Positions 1 through 10,300 of a stretch of DNA of 19,882 nucleotides are shown in pieces. The notes beneath the pieces are model-generated. The model was not told where the DNA came from and ran no database searches. It was given only the letters and a program-made list of their open reading frames with translations. The stretch is from Chitinophagaceae bacterium (lineage in GTDB: Bacteria > Bacteroidota > Bacteroidia > Chitinophagales > Chitinophagaceae). The translations under genes and the position numbers were made by a program. Where the stretch lies: contig JAICHT010000027.1 in the NCBI GenBank assembly GCA_025924755.1, positions 1-19,882 on the forward strand. The letters run 5' to 3'. Each line of letters begins with the position of its first letter. Position 1 is the stretch's first letter.

Positions 1-1965
1 CCCGGTTAAATCAGGAAGGAAATTGCTTTTAGTCGCGTCAACCGGATGAAAAATACCAGGCCCTACGCTTCTGCTTCTAAAGCCGCGAAGGCTGTTATTG
101 CCACCCACAAAAAATTGTTTTATAAACGGAAGTTGCGCAGAATTACCATAAGGCAAACCAAAACCCACGTCCAGGCGGCTGGCCCAGGTAGACTTTACTC
201 CTATCTTCCGGTAATAACGGCCATCAGTTTCAAGCTTGATGTACTGGGCAAACGCAGAGTTAAAGAACTTCACGGTATCGCCTTTGCTGGCCTTGGCAGG
301 AGCGCCGGTAAGTAAGCCAACGAGATTGCCTGATACATCGGCCAAACCATTAAAGTAAAATGCATTAACAGGTGTATTGCCTCCGGCTAACTGGTTGTAA
401 TTAAACTGATAGGTAGAACCCAATATAAACTGCCGTTCTGTAGACCTTCCAAACAATGGATTTTTTAAAGTGCTGTCAACGTACGCTTTTGTAATATTCA
501 AAGGCATTACATAATTGATGCTTATCGGGTCAAATTCATGTTGCTTAATATTACTTTCTTTCCAGATAAAGCCATAAGATAAGCGATACTGGTCGAGTGA
601 ATATAGCTTGTGCCGGTTTAAAATGTCATAGCCAATGCCAATATTAGTACGGGGCACAAAACCTTCGCGGGTATTTAAATGATTGGGCCAGGGAACTACA
701 AAACGGGGAATAGTAAAATTAAGTTGTGCGCCGGTACGATACGTGTTATATCCTTTCAATGCCCCGCCACCTTGTATTTCCGAACCTACATAGGCACTGA
801 ACGCCACTTGCTCGCCACCACGGAACGCATTCCTGTTTTTCCAGCTTAGTGTTATTTCTGAACCGGTTAAGTTATTAGACTTTTGTGTACCGGTTATTTC
901 AGCACGGATCGATTTTTTGGGCAAAGGAGTTAAATAATAATACGCATCTAAGCGGGGTGTATCCGGAGAAGGCACCACCTGGAACCTGTTTTTTACAAAC
1001 TTGAAAAGATTTAAATTAATCAACCGGTTTAGCGTCAGGTTATGATTGGTTCGGTTGTATACATCACCAGCGTCGAACATCATAATCCGTTCAAATAATT
1101 TTGGCTTAAACCTGTTTTTAGGATCTACAATATAGTATCCCCCATAGTTTACTGCTTTTTCCTTACTGGTATCGCCTGATACGCTGTTTAGATTATAACC
1201 GGCATAAATGTATACGTTGTTGATATAATAGATTTCTTTTGCCTGGTCAGGTGTTTCCGGCTTTACGGTTACGTACATATTTACTTTATGATTGCCAATG
1301 GTGCTATCCGCATCAAGCAACAAATCATCTGGGCTAAAATAGTAGAATCCCTGTTCCTTCAAAAGACCATCAATGCGAAGGCGCTCTCCTTTAATTACAT
1401 CCAGATCAAATGGCTTTCCTACCTGCAACAGCGATCCTTTAGCCGTTTGTATAATGGCTTTTGTCAATTGACCGCTATCGGCAGGAAAATGGATGCTGTT
1501 TATGGTATATTGATCACCTGCTGGCGCTTTATACAGAGCTGTGGCTCTTTTCTTTTTAACGATGGTATCACCACTAACTTTTGCCCTGAAGTAACCTTTG
1601 TTTTCCAAATAGCTTTGCAGCACTTTAGTATTATAGGAAAGGTCTACACTGCTGAGCAGTACCGGCGGCTCGCCATATTTATCTCTTAGCTTACCCCAAA
1701 AAGATTTTGGTTTTTTATTTCTGAACATATTGTATATATCCAGCTTTATAGGGATGCCTAATATTCTTCCGTTAGGTTTGGGACGCGTTAACGCCACCAA
1801 ATCACTCGTTAACACTTTACGCTGTTTAGCCGTGCTTGCGCCGCTTACTTTAACCTTAGCACCGGTGTATAAAACTTCTCCTTTAGGCAAAAATTTAGTG
1901 GGGTTACAAGCTGTAACTGCCAAACAAATGAGTATTGAAAAAAAGCGGGTCTTCTTAAACGTCAT
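1..1965 (-). CDS. tamL: TamL, lipoprotein Omp85-family translocation and assembly module protein (3' end cut off by window edge)
   Basis: An open frame of 655 codons runs from ATG (complement 1963-1965) to the window edge without a stop, so the C-terminus is missing. The N-terminus has positive residues, a hydrophobic stretch and a lipobox (V-T-A-C, lipidated Cys at residue 20), so this should be a lipoprotein. Residues about 100-330 read as POTRA-like repeats, and a beta-barrel follows. Near the end is the hallmark Omp85 loop-6 motif, FVGGNNSLRGFRSRSVGPG, with RGF at about residues 626-628. Probably about 100-130 residues are missing, judged from usual family length. Omp85 proteins insert or translocate proteins at the outer membrane; the lipoprotein form next to tamB is the Bacteroidota TamL arrangement (family knowledge). 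The start overlaps the tamB stop as ATGA, implying translational coupling. BamA is less likely because of the lipobox and the tamB neighbour. Confidence 0.85.
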   Translation of the reverse strand, partial: MTFKKTRFFSILICLAVTACNPTKFLPKGEVLYTGAKVKVSGASTAKQRKVLTSDLVALTRPKPNGRILGIPIKLDIYNMFRNKKPKSFWGKLRDKYGEPPVLLSSVDLSYNTKVLQSYLENKGYFRAKVSGDTIVKKKRATALYKAPAGDQYTINSIHFPADSGQLTKAIIQTAKGSLLQVGKPFDLDVIKGERLRIDGLLKEQGFYYFSPDDLLLDADSTIGNHKVNMYVTVKPETPDQAKEIYYINNVYIYAGYNLNSVSGDTSKEKAVNYGGYYIVDPKNRFKPKLFERIMMFDAGDVYNRTNHNLTLNRLINLNLFKFVKNRFQVVPSPDTPRLDAYYYLTPLPKKSIRAEITGTQKSNNLTGSEITLSWKNRNAFRGGEQVAFSAYVGSEIQGGGALKGYNTYRTGAQLNFTIPRFVVPWPNHLNTREGFVPRTNIGIGYDILNRHKLYSLDQYRLSYGFIWKESNIKQHEFDPISINYVMPLNITKAYVDSTLKNPLFGRSTERQFILGSTYQFNYNQLAGGNTPVNAFYFNGLADVSGNLVGLLTGAPAKASKGDTVKFFNSAFAQYIKLETDGRYYRKIGVKSTWASRLDVGFGLPYGNSAQLPFIKQFFVGGNNSLRGFRSRSVGPGIFHPVDATKSNFLPDLTG

Positions 1966-4900
1966 TTTTTGCTATTGGTTTTAGTATCCTCTTCTTCGCT
2001 ATTATTGACTCTTTTTACTTTTCGCCCATGCAGCACTTCGCGGAAATGATTATAGTCCATTGTAATAGCAAAGCCTAGCCCTGTTTCAATTACATAGCCA
2101 TCTACCTCTCCCTCATAATCATTTTTGCGGTAAGCCCGCAGCATATAGCGGCCATCTTTACTTAATTGATATTGAATATTGATATTGCCGGCCAGGTTGC
2201 TGGATTGCTGGTTGGAGTTTTGCGGACCTTGCAGTTCAAAATTACTGCCTACTGATACGGTTAGCCGGTTACTAAGCAATCGTTTGCTGAGGCCTACATT
2301 CAGGTCGGTTCTTTCGCGTCGGTCGCCGGTTGTATAATCATCCGTAGTGGCTACGTCAAAATTTAAATCGACACCCTGTATTAAGTTAGACGCTAGTTGA
2401 TTTAATTGTTGGGTTAAAATTTTACTAACGCTTTGCATAGCCATAGCACCTGCGTTAAAGCCGCCTCCGCCGCTGGATTGAAAAGGATTAGACCCTACAA
2501 ACCTGCCCAATAATAACAAAGCGAACGCCTGTTTATTTAATTCGGAAGGCTCCTGCCGTATTTGAGCCAGCCGCAGGTTTACATCCTGAACAATGCCGCT
2601 TGATACATTGTAATTTTTATCTGTTGGCAATACTATATTAAAACTTATCTGGGGCTGCATCAGCTCGCCGCCAATAGCCAATTGCACCTGAAAAGGCAGC
2701 TTTTGCATATAGGTGTTTCGCAACGATGTATTGGATGCATCAATCTGGTCTTCCACCAAATCAAGAGGAGCGGTATTCGCAATATATATAGCTGTTACAT
2801 CAAGGCTGGCACTGGTAGGATCGCCCAGCCAGGTAATTTTGCTTCCGGGCTGTATGGTAAAGCTACGGTGCAGCATATTAAATGATAACTCGTAAGCGCC
2901 TTCATTTAAGGTGTAAGTGCCAGTCATATTTATTTTACCACTTGGGTCAATACCGGCTGTTAATTCTCCATCACCTTTTACGTTCAGGAAATCGCCATTG
3001 GCTTCATCAACCACCACGGTAAATGCTGCATTTTTATTGATGCTGATATTTGTATTGATATCATAACCTATAAGAGATGAAGTTTTAATAGAGTCGTATG
3101 CCTTTTTAAAAAGCGAATCGGTTTCCGGTGCGTTCATATCTACAAACTTCACTATGCCATCGCGACTTACTACACCAGGCTCCTGCTGCGGTATTACTAC
3201 TGCAAAATTGGTTTTATCATTTACAGACAACCGGCCATCTACTATTGGTGCAGACTCTGTGCCGCCAACATGCAAATTGGTACTCAAATACAACTGGCCA
3301 TAATAAAGTTTGTTGTCTTTTTTGGTAGTATTGATTGCCCGGAAGTTGTCTGCTTTTATCGTTAGGTTAAATGCATAATTAATAAAGTTGGTAGTTAATA
3401 CCGTTCCATCAAATACAAACGGGCTGTTGGCCGAATCGCGAATAGTAAATTGATTAAAGTGAAAGCCGTCCTGCGACACGGTAATCTTTTGCTGATCTAA
3501 TTTAAAATCACCTCCTAAAAAAACTGTATTAAAAACTGCATTATTAAAATTAAGATCGCCATTAATTTGTGGAGCTGTAGTTGTTCCCTTAATAGCCACA
3601 TTACCGTTTATAGTACCAGTTGCATTTTTAATGGCGGTAGCCAAAGCACCGTTCAATGTATTCAATTCTATTTTGCGAACGGCAAGGTCCAGGTTCAGCG
3701 CCATATCATTGCCCTGTGGTGCAAAATAACCTGTCAGCGCTACATCGTTGCCGCGGCCCGTAATGGTTACATTGGCATCATAGCGGTCGGGCGTATTATT
3801 ATCTACCTTTAAATTAATATTGCCAATGGTATCTTGTCGTAAGCTCAAATCATTTATAGTAAGATTGCTGGTAAATACCGGCTGTTGTGAAAGGTTCTTC
3901 AGCGTCACCGTTCCGTTCATCAAACCATTTACCAATACCGAATCGGCTTTTACAAAACCTGTTATAGTGGAAAGTTCAAAATTATTAAAAGACACATTGA
4001 GCGGGTTGCCATCGCCACTAATACTTTGAATTGCTAATTGCTGTTTTGCCTGTTGCAAAATAAAGTTGTCTGCTAAAATATTACTGCCATTTAAAGAAAT
4101 AGAGTTGTTGGGCGCTACGGTCCATTTCTGATAATTCAACAACAAGCTATCAGGATTCAGGTGTAAACTATAATTCCCAGCAGTAGGTTGCGTAACCACA
4201 CCACTTAAATAATATTTTTGTTTTGATGCTTTGTCGCCAACGCCTAAATTAAAATTGATAATGTTGTGTAGTGCCGTAGCATTAAACTTTGTATTATAAA
4301 TATCGAAGCTGCTGCCGCTTTTAAGGTGCTGCAAATTGGTAGTAAGTTGTAAACCGGCGGCTGTGGTAACCGCGTTCATTTTTAAGTTAGTAATATCGTT
4401 GGTTCCATATATAAGATGCGGTGCAGTTAGCGAAGCTGTTAAGCCGTTATCGCTGGTCATAGTGCCTTCTGCATGTATGGGGTCGGTAATATTTAAGCCA
4501 GGCACAAACGATGATAAAACCGGTGAGTTCACCACATCTACTTTAAAATTAAAGTTATAAGGATGTACGGCTGTAGCCTGGTAAGCGGCGGTACTGAAAT
4601 AGGGCTGTAATGTATTTTGGAAAACGGCGGCCAGTTCCGTTAACTGGTATTTGCCCTGGAGCTGCGCATTCATAACATCACTTTTTAAACTGATATACTG
4701 CGTAGCCGTATCGGTACGACCTGCTATTAACTGGATGCTGTCTAATTGTAAACGGTTGGTGTCTGAAACAAACAGCGCATTGGTAATTAATGCGTTTACC
4801 TGTAAGTTATTCGGGTCAATAGAAGGCGCATCCGCGGTAATTTGTCCATGGAAAATAAAAGGAGAGGTAGTAAAATGCAACGGCATTGTTTTTACGCTGT

Positions 4901-7019
4901 CCACCATTGCCGTTAATTTGAAAGAGGGTTTGGCAGACATATCGCCACTGGCCTGAGCCGTAAAATAAAGATTGGGATCTTTCGAATCAATATCAGCCGT
5001 AAACGCTGTTCCTCTTAAAGAACCATTTAGCGCAATATTCCTGTATGTATAATTATTATAATAGGCACTGTATACCGTTCCATTAAAACGGGTATTGATA
5101 GCTTTAGGCGTAAAACCCTTGCCGGTAGCGGTAATAGTAGCGCTGATGCTGCCTAGCTGCGGATTTCGTAAAATGCTTCCCACCTGTAATCCATTGGTTT
5201 TAATAGTGGCATTATAGGTAGCCGCCGTCATATTGGTAAGATTGCTGAACGTGCCGTTTAACGCCATAGCTCCGGATGAAGTGTACAGGTTCATATTCGT
5301 ATGTAAATGGCCTGCGTTTCCATTAACGGTACCGGTAATATCAAAAGTTTCCGGCAGGTTCATTTGCGCATTTGACAGACGCTGACCGGTAAATAAAGCA
5401 ATATCCGTTTGTGAAGTATGGAATTTTTTTATAGTAAAGTTGCCGCCTGCTTTTTTAGGATTCGACAAATCCGTCAGCGTACCTCCTGCAATAATTTGTG
5501 TATTGCTCAGGCCCTGAAACTGCAGGTTTGCCACATGTAGTGTATTCATGTTACCATTGGCCTGCATATTAATATGCCATACTGCATTTTTATCAGCTAA
5601 AGCCGGATTGGATTTTAGCTGTGGGGCAAATAATAAAATATCTTTTACTTGTACATAGCTGTTCGGAATATCAATATTCATTTGCACTTTAGAGAGGCTG
5701 TCTGTTAGTGCTTTGTAAGAAGGATAGTGTAATACTACATCCCGTTTCAGTTCTGTGCCTGGTGTTTTCAGATATAAATTCTTAATGTAAGCTTCATTGG
5801 ATGCATATAGTAAATCTGCCTGCAGGTCATTTAAGTGAAACCCGCTTTTTTCTCTCATAGTGCCTTTGGTAACCACTGCGGCCATCGAGTCGGAATTCAC
5901 TACTACATCTTTTACGTGCAGCGTCATACTATCAGCATCCAGGTGCGAGTAGTCCATGCCATATGCCAGCCTGGGTTTACTGTCGTCGTCATACTTTACT
6001 TTATCATTATCAAAATTTACATTGGCAATGCGGATGATCCAGTTATTATTTGTTTGCGCCTGTACTTTTTGCGATACTTCTTTTGCTGTAGTTTTTGCCT
6101 GCGGCTGGTTTCCCATACGCACTGCCGTAGATGAATTACCCAGATTGATTTCATTTAAAAGAAGCACCCGGTTTTGCAGGTCAATCAGTTTGCTGTTTAC
6201 TGCTAATTTTCCCACGTTTAGCTGCGTATAAAAGGCAGAAACGTCATTGCCATAATTGATATGGATCTTAGTCAAATCAATAGTACCCAGATTCAACTTC
6301 ATGGTAATAGGGGCCGTAGCGGTGGCTACATCTTCTGCTAAAGGTTTCGGCTCTACCAATGGCTTGGTTTGGTAGATATTGGCGGTTACGTTCGATACGT
6401 CAATTGAGGGAATGGAAAAGTGTTGCTGGTAAAGATCCATGGTGTCAATTTGAGCCGTCATACTGCCCACATGTGTCCGCATATCATTTCCGGTAATCAC
6501 ATCTTTATACACCACGTTCACATTATTGAGGTCAAGCTGGTAAACCGCTAATTTTAAAGGTGCGGATGTAGTATCCGGTTGGGTGGTGCTTCCGCTTGCA
6601 AATGCGTTTACAATAAATTGGAAATTAAAGGCCGTATCCGGAAGTACCCGTTTTATTTTAGTAGTGATGTTATTCAGAGCCAGATCATTCACCACCACTT
6701 CGTGCGAAAAAAGTTTCATCAGATCTACATTGGCTTCTATTGAGCCGCCGGAAACCAGCGTATCTTTGGTTTGGTCTTCAATATAAACATTGTTCAAATG
6801 AATTCTCCCGGTGAGGCCAAAGGATATGCCTCCAATGACTACTTTAGTATTTAATTTATGAGCTAAATAATTTTGCACCTTGCCGGTAGCAAATTTTTGC
6901 ACAGGCGGTGTGAGTATTAATAAAAACACCACTATAATAAATAGCAATAAAAAAAGGATAACCTTCAGCAGTATCTTGCCGATTTTCTTTGGATAATTTG
7001 TACGTGTTGTTTCCGTCAT
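1962..7019 (-). CDS. tamB: TamB, translocation/assembly module inner-membrane to outer-membrane bridging protein (DUF490)
   Basis: This is a protein of about 1685 residues. After a short basic N-terminus there is one strong membrane helix (about residues 14-36). It is followed by a very long region rich in beta-strands, Asn, Thr and Leu, as in AsmA/TamB proteins that span the periplasm as a hydrophobic groove. The C-terminal third carries the TamB/DUF490 signature: GTYTLNEGAYELSFNMLHRSF, then strands ending in ELNKQAFALLLLGRF, then a Gly-rich patch and barrel-like strands. A charged Lys/Glu tail ends the protein. TamB works with TamA/TamL in outer-membrane protein assembly and is also discussed as a lipid conduit. 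The frame extends to a TTG at 7052, but I chose the ATG at 7019 because it places the basic residues just before the membrane helix. It lies upstream of tamL with a 4-base overlap. Confidence 0.9.
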   Translation of the reverse strand: MTETTRTNYPKKIGKILLKVILFLLLFIIVVFLLILTPPVQKFATGKVQNYLAHKLNTKVVIGGISFGLTGRIHLNNVYIEDQTKDTLVSGGSIEANVDLMKLFSHEVVVNDLALNNITTKIKRVLPDTAFNFQFIVNAFASGSTTQPDTTSAPLKLAVYQLDLNNVNVVYKDVITGNDMRTHVGSMTAQIDTMDLYQQHFSIPSIDVSNVTANIYQTKPLVEPKPLAEDVATATAPITMKLNLGTIDLTKIHINYGNDVSAFYTQLNVGKLAVNSKLIDLQNRVLLLNEINLGNSSTAVRMGNQPQAKTTAKEVSQKVQAQTNNNWIIRIANVNFDNDKVKYDDDSKPRLAYGMDYSHLDADSMTLHVKDVVVNSDSMAAVVTKGTMREKSGFHLNDLQADLLYASNEAYIKNLYLKTPGTELKRDVVLHYPSYKALTDSLSKVQMNIDIPNSYVQVKDILLFAPQLKSNPALADKNAVWHINMQANGNMNTLHVANLQFQGLSNTQIIAGGTLTDLSNPKKAGGNFTIKKFHTSQTDIALFTGQRLSNAQMNLPETFDITGTVNGNAGHLHTNMNLYTSSGAMALNGTFSNLTNMTAATYNATIKTNGLQVGSILRNPQLGSISATITATGKGFTPKAINTRFNGTVYSAYYNNYTYRNIALNGSLRGTAFTADIDSKDPNLYFTAQASGDMSAKPSFKLTAMVDSVKTMPLHFTTSPFIFHGQITADAPSIDPNNLQVNALITNALFVSDTNRLQLDSIQLIAGRTDTATQYISLKSDVMNAQLQGKYQLTELAAVFQNTLQPYFSTAAYQATAVHPYNFNFKVDVVNSPVLSSFVPGLNITDPIHAEGTMTSDNGLTASLTAPHLIYGTNDITNLKMNAVTTAAGLQLTTNLQHLKSGSSFDIYNTKFNATALHNIINFNLGVGDKASKQKYYLSGVVTQPTAGNYSLHLNPDSLLLNYQKWTVAPNNSISLNGSNILADNFILQQAKQQLAIQSISGDGNPLNVSFNNFELSTITGFVKADSVLVNGLMNGTVTLKNLSQQPVFTSNLTINDLSLRQDTIGNINLKVDNNTPDRYDANVTITGRGNDVALTGYFAPQGNDMALNLDLAVRKIELNTLNGALATAIKNATGTINGNVAIKGTTTAPQINGDLNFNNAVFNTVFLGGDFKLDQQKITVSQDGFHFNQFTIRDSANSPFVFDGTVLTTNFINYAFNLTIKADNFRAINTTKKDNKLYYGQLYLSTNLHVGGTESAPIVDGRLSVNDKTNFAVVIPQQEPGVVSRDGIVKFVDMNAPETDSLFKKAYDSIKTSSLIGYDINTNISINKNAAFTVVVDEANGDFLNVKGDGELTAGIDPSGKINMTGTYTLNEGAYELSFNMLHRSFTIQPGSKITWLGDPTSASLDVTAIYIANTAPLDLVEDQIDASNTSLRNTYMQKLPFQVQLAIGGELMQPQISFNIVLPTDKNYNVSSGIVQDVNLRLAQIRQEPSELNKQAFALLLLGRFVGSNPFQSSGGGGFNAGAMAMQSVSKILTQQLNQLASNLIQGVDLNFDVATTDDYTTGDRRERTDLNVGLSKRLLSNRLTVSVGSNFELQGPQNSNQQSSNLAGNINIQYQLSKDGRYMLRAYRKNDYEGEVDGYVIETGLGFAITMDYNHFREVLHGRKVKRVNNSEEEDTKTNSKK

Positions 7020-7112
7020 TGCATAAGTTGGTAGCCAACCTCTTCTTTTCAAATAACAGGCCTATAATTTAAAACACATTCCATTCCCTTAAAAATTTCA
7101 TATACAAATACC

Positions 7113-7127
7113 GATAACAATATTTGC
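7113..7127 (+). repeat. First copy of a 15-base direct repeat
   Basis: GATAACAATATTTGC here is repeated exactly at 7277-7291, with the starts 164 bases apart. The second copy lies just upstream of the receptor gene, so the pair may be a duplicated promoter or regulator site. The identity is seen directly; the role is inferred. Confidence 0.7.
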
Positions 7128-7132
7128 CTATA

Positions 7133-7152
7133 ATGTAGATTAATTTCTACAT
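7133..7152. promoter_or_regulatory. Inverted repeat, possible operator
   Basis: ATGTAGA and TCTACAT are perfect 7-base arms around TTAATT. The repeat lies between the two 15-mer copies in the divergent intergenic region, a typical place for a regulator site. No bound protein can be named. Confidence 0.35.
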
Positions 7153-7276
7153 GCTTTATAATTATTTGATCTATAATATACTATTCAATATGTATTTATC
7201 TGATGGAGAACTTGTTAATAAGCACCAGATTCTATTTCGAGTGATGTTAATAATAACTTAACGGCAAAAGGTGTCT

Positions 7277-7291
7277 GATAACAATATTTGC
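7277..7291 (+). repeat. Second copy of a 15-base direct repeat, just upstream of the receptor gene
   Basis: This is an exact repeat of the 15-mer at 7113-7127. It ends 28 bases before the chosen receptor start, and its AATATTTGC end differs by one base from the -7 pattern TAnnTTTGC. It may therefore be part of the receptor promoter, although no -33 TTTG stands at the usual 19-base distance. Confidence 0.5.
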
Positions 7292-7319
7292 TGCACTTTT
7301 GCAAAAATTTAAGGTGCTT

Positions 7320-10300
7320 ATGCAATTTAAAAATCTATTACTTTTTTTTATGGTGTTTACGGGTTGCGTCTTTAAGGGCCTGACTCAGGAAACCACATCA
7401 GAGATTCAGGGTGTAGTACAAGATGCCACAGGTGCAGGTTTGCAAGGGGCAACGGTAGTGGCAGTGCATGTGCCTTCCGGAACGCACTACGCAACCACTA
7501 CCCGTAAAGATGGTCTTTACAATTTACCAAATGCAAGGGTAGGCGGACCATATACTGTAACTGCCAGCTTTGTGGGCTTTAGCGAAGAAAAGTTAGACAA
7601 TATTACGCTGCTTCTGGGCCAGGATTATAAAGCGGATTTTAAGCTGCAAAGCCAGTCGCAGCAACTGACAGAAGTAGTGGTAACCGGCAGCCGTCAGGGA
7701 AAAGTATTTAACACCAGCCATACCGGTAGCCAGGAAATTGTAAACCGCACACAAATTGAGCGTTTGCCAACTATCAACCGTTCATTGCAGGATTTTACAC
7801 GGCTTACCCCTACTGCAAACGGCTTGGCTTTTGCAGGGCAAAGCAACCAATATAATAACGTTACTGTTGACGGTGCTAACTTCAATAACTCATTTGGTTT
7901 ATCCTCTACTTTAGGCGGACAAACTAATTCGCAGCCCATAAGCCTGGATGCTATTGAGCAAATTCAGGTTAACATTTCTCCATATGATGTTAGGCAGGGT
8001 GCTTTTTCCGGTGCCGGTATTAATTCGGTTACCCGAAGCGGTACTAATGAAGTAAAAGGTTCGGTGTATACCTATATCAGAACACCGGGTTTACAGGGCT
8101 ATAAAGTAGGCGATGTTACGGTGCCTAAGCAAAACTATAGTTACAACCTTCGTGGTTTTTCTGTTGGCGGTCCTATTATCAGAAACAAACTATTCTTTTT
8201 CGTAAGTGGTGAGTCGGAAAGACTGACGCAACCAGGCACTAACTATATTGCGTCCGATGCCAGCCATCAACCAAATGGGGTAAGCGTATCCAATGCCAAT
8301 GCCGATACGTTGAATGCGTTGAAAAAGTTTTTAATGGATACCTATCATTATGACCCCGGTGTGTATGAAGGATATAGTTATAAAACACAAAGCGATAAAA
8401 TAACAGCGAAAATTGACTGGAACATTAATGAGAAGAATACATTTACTATCAAGTACAATTATTTAAAATCTTCCAGAAATGTCCCTCCAAGCAACAGCGG
8501 CTCTGTAAACACTTCTTACGGACGTGCAGCCGGTCAATATGCGTTACCTTTTACCAGTAGCGGATATACCATTAATAATAACTTCAACATTCTTATTGCC
8601 GAATTAAATTCACGTATCAGCAACAAAATCTCCAACAAATTGCAAGTGGGTTTTACCGCATTGCGTGATTTCCGGTCTGCTGCATCCCCTTCTGCCTTTC
8701 CTTTGGTTGATATATTGGATGGTAACGGCAACCCTTATACGTCTTTCGGATACGAGCAGTATACGTATGGAAACGTGTTGAATACAAATGTGTATCAGCT
8801 AAACGACATTTTTACTTTATATAAAGGAAGTCATGAAATAACGTTGGGTACACAAAATTCCATTAAGACATTTTCGAATGGTTTTTCTCCGGCTTACGAA
8901 GGGGTATATCGGTTTAATAGCCTTTCCGATTTCTATGCCAGCGCTGCCGGTACCAAACCTGCTGCCCGTTACGACCTTTCCTATTCATTAACTAAAGATG
9001 GTTCGTTCCCGCTGGTAGGGCCAAAAGAAACCGATTTAGGATTTTTTGCACAAGACAAATGGAGAGCCACCCACAACTTTACACTTACCTATGGTTTAAG
9101 AGTGGATGCGCCGCTTTATCAAAATACATTCTTCTACAACCCGGTAGTAGATACTTTAACTAAATTCAGAAATGGTATTCATGTAAATACCGGCCAGAAG
9201 CCTGGAACCAACGTATTGGTATCACCAAGAGTTGGTTTTAACTGGGATGTAAAAGGCAATCAACAAACGCAGTTGCGCGGTGGTGTGGGTTTATTTGCCG
9301 GTCCGCCGCCATTTGTATGGATCAGCAACCAGGCCAGCAACAGTGGTGTAGCCTTCTTTGGTTCTATCAGCAATGGTGCAGGTTATGTATTTAACCCGGA
9401 TGTAAATGCTTACCGGCCTACCGGTATATCTTCTGCCTTAGGCAAATCGTATAGCCTCAATATTACCGATCCGAATTTTAAATATCCACAAGCTTTAAAA
9501 TCCAGCTTTGCTGTTGACCAAAAGCTTCCCGGAAACTTTATTGTGACACTGGAAGGCACTTATGCAAAAGATGTAAATGCTGCTTTTTTCCAGAATATCA
9601 ATTTGCCTGCAACCGGAATTACTTTAGCCGGTGCCGATAACAGGATCCGGTACAACTCCGGTACTAATACACCTACACAAATTTATCCGTTAGACAGTAG
9701 TAAAGCGGCATCTGTAACCAATCCCAATATTGGTAATGCTATTTATATGACCAATGTAAATAAGGGTTTTGCATACACTGCTACTATCCAGGTGCAAAAG
9801 AACTTCCGCAACTTGTATTTAAATGTAGCTTACACCTACAGCAAGTCTAAAGATGTGATGACCGGCGGTTCTACAGCATCAACCATGTGGGGCTCTAAAC
9901 CTACAGTTGGTGATCCAAACACACCGGAGTTAGGATATTCAAACGCTTATTTGCCACACCGCATTATTGCTTCTGCATATTATAGAAAAGAGTATGCAAA
10001 ACATTTTGCTACCTCAGTAGGATTATTTTTTGAAGCAGCACCATCCGGTACAGAATCATACGTGTATAATGGTGATCTGAATGGTGATGGCTTCTTTTCA
10101 AATGATCTGATTTATATTCCAAGAAATGCTTCTGAAATTGTATTGGAAAGCAGCGCTAAAGTTGGCGGTGTTGCTGATACGCGTACTCCTGAAGAAATAT
10201 GGAATGAGGTGGATAACTTCATTAATAACAATCATTACTTAAGCAAGCACCGTGGCGAATATGCACAACGTAATGCCGCCATCGATCCGTGGTTTAAAAG

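Larger units (their letters stand above)
7020..7319. promoter_or_regulatory. Divergent intergenic region between tamB and the TonB-dependent receptor
   Basis: About 300 bases of AT-rich DNA with no gene that I can support; it must hold promoters for both flanking genes. A 15-mer (GATAACAATATTTGC) occurs twice in the same orientation, at 7113-7127 and 7277-7291, and a 7-base inverted repeat lies at 7133-7152. TTTGC in the second 15-mer and TTTTGC at 7297-7302 resemble the TTTG part of a Bacteroidota -7 element, but neither has a full TA or a correctly placed -33 TTTG. The promoter is therefore not pinned down. Confidence 0.5.

Noticed and set aside
46..315. Plus-strand open frame, and others at 1288-1689 and 1730-1984
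   Set aside because: They lie antisense to the tamL frame, which translates cleanly with Omp85 motifs and a lipobox. Their own translations show no family features.
5835..6231. Plus-strand frames opposite tamB, some with hydrophobic stretches
   Set aside because: They are antisense to the well-supported tamB frame. The Cys-rich, irregular composition is typical of shadow frames.
6856..7038. Minus-strand frame overlapping the tamB N-terminus in another register
   Set aside because: It covers the signal-anchor part of tamB out of frame and has no recognisable motif.
7020..7052. TTG start of tamB, 11 codons upstream of the ATG at 7019
   Set aside because: It would put a short, atypical segment before the basic residues and membrane anchor; ATG at 7019 is the simpler choice. 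Not excluded.
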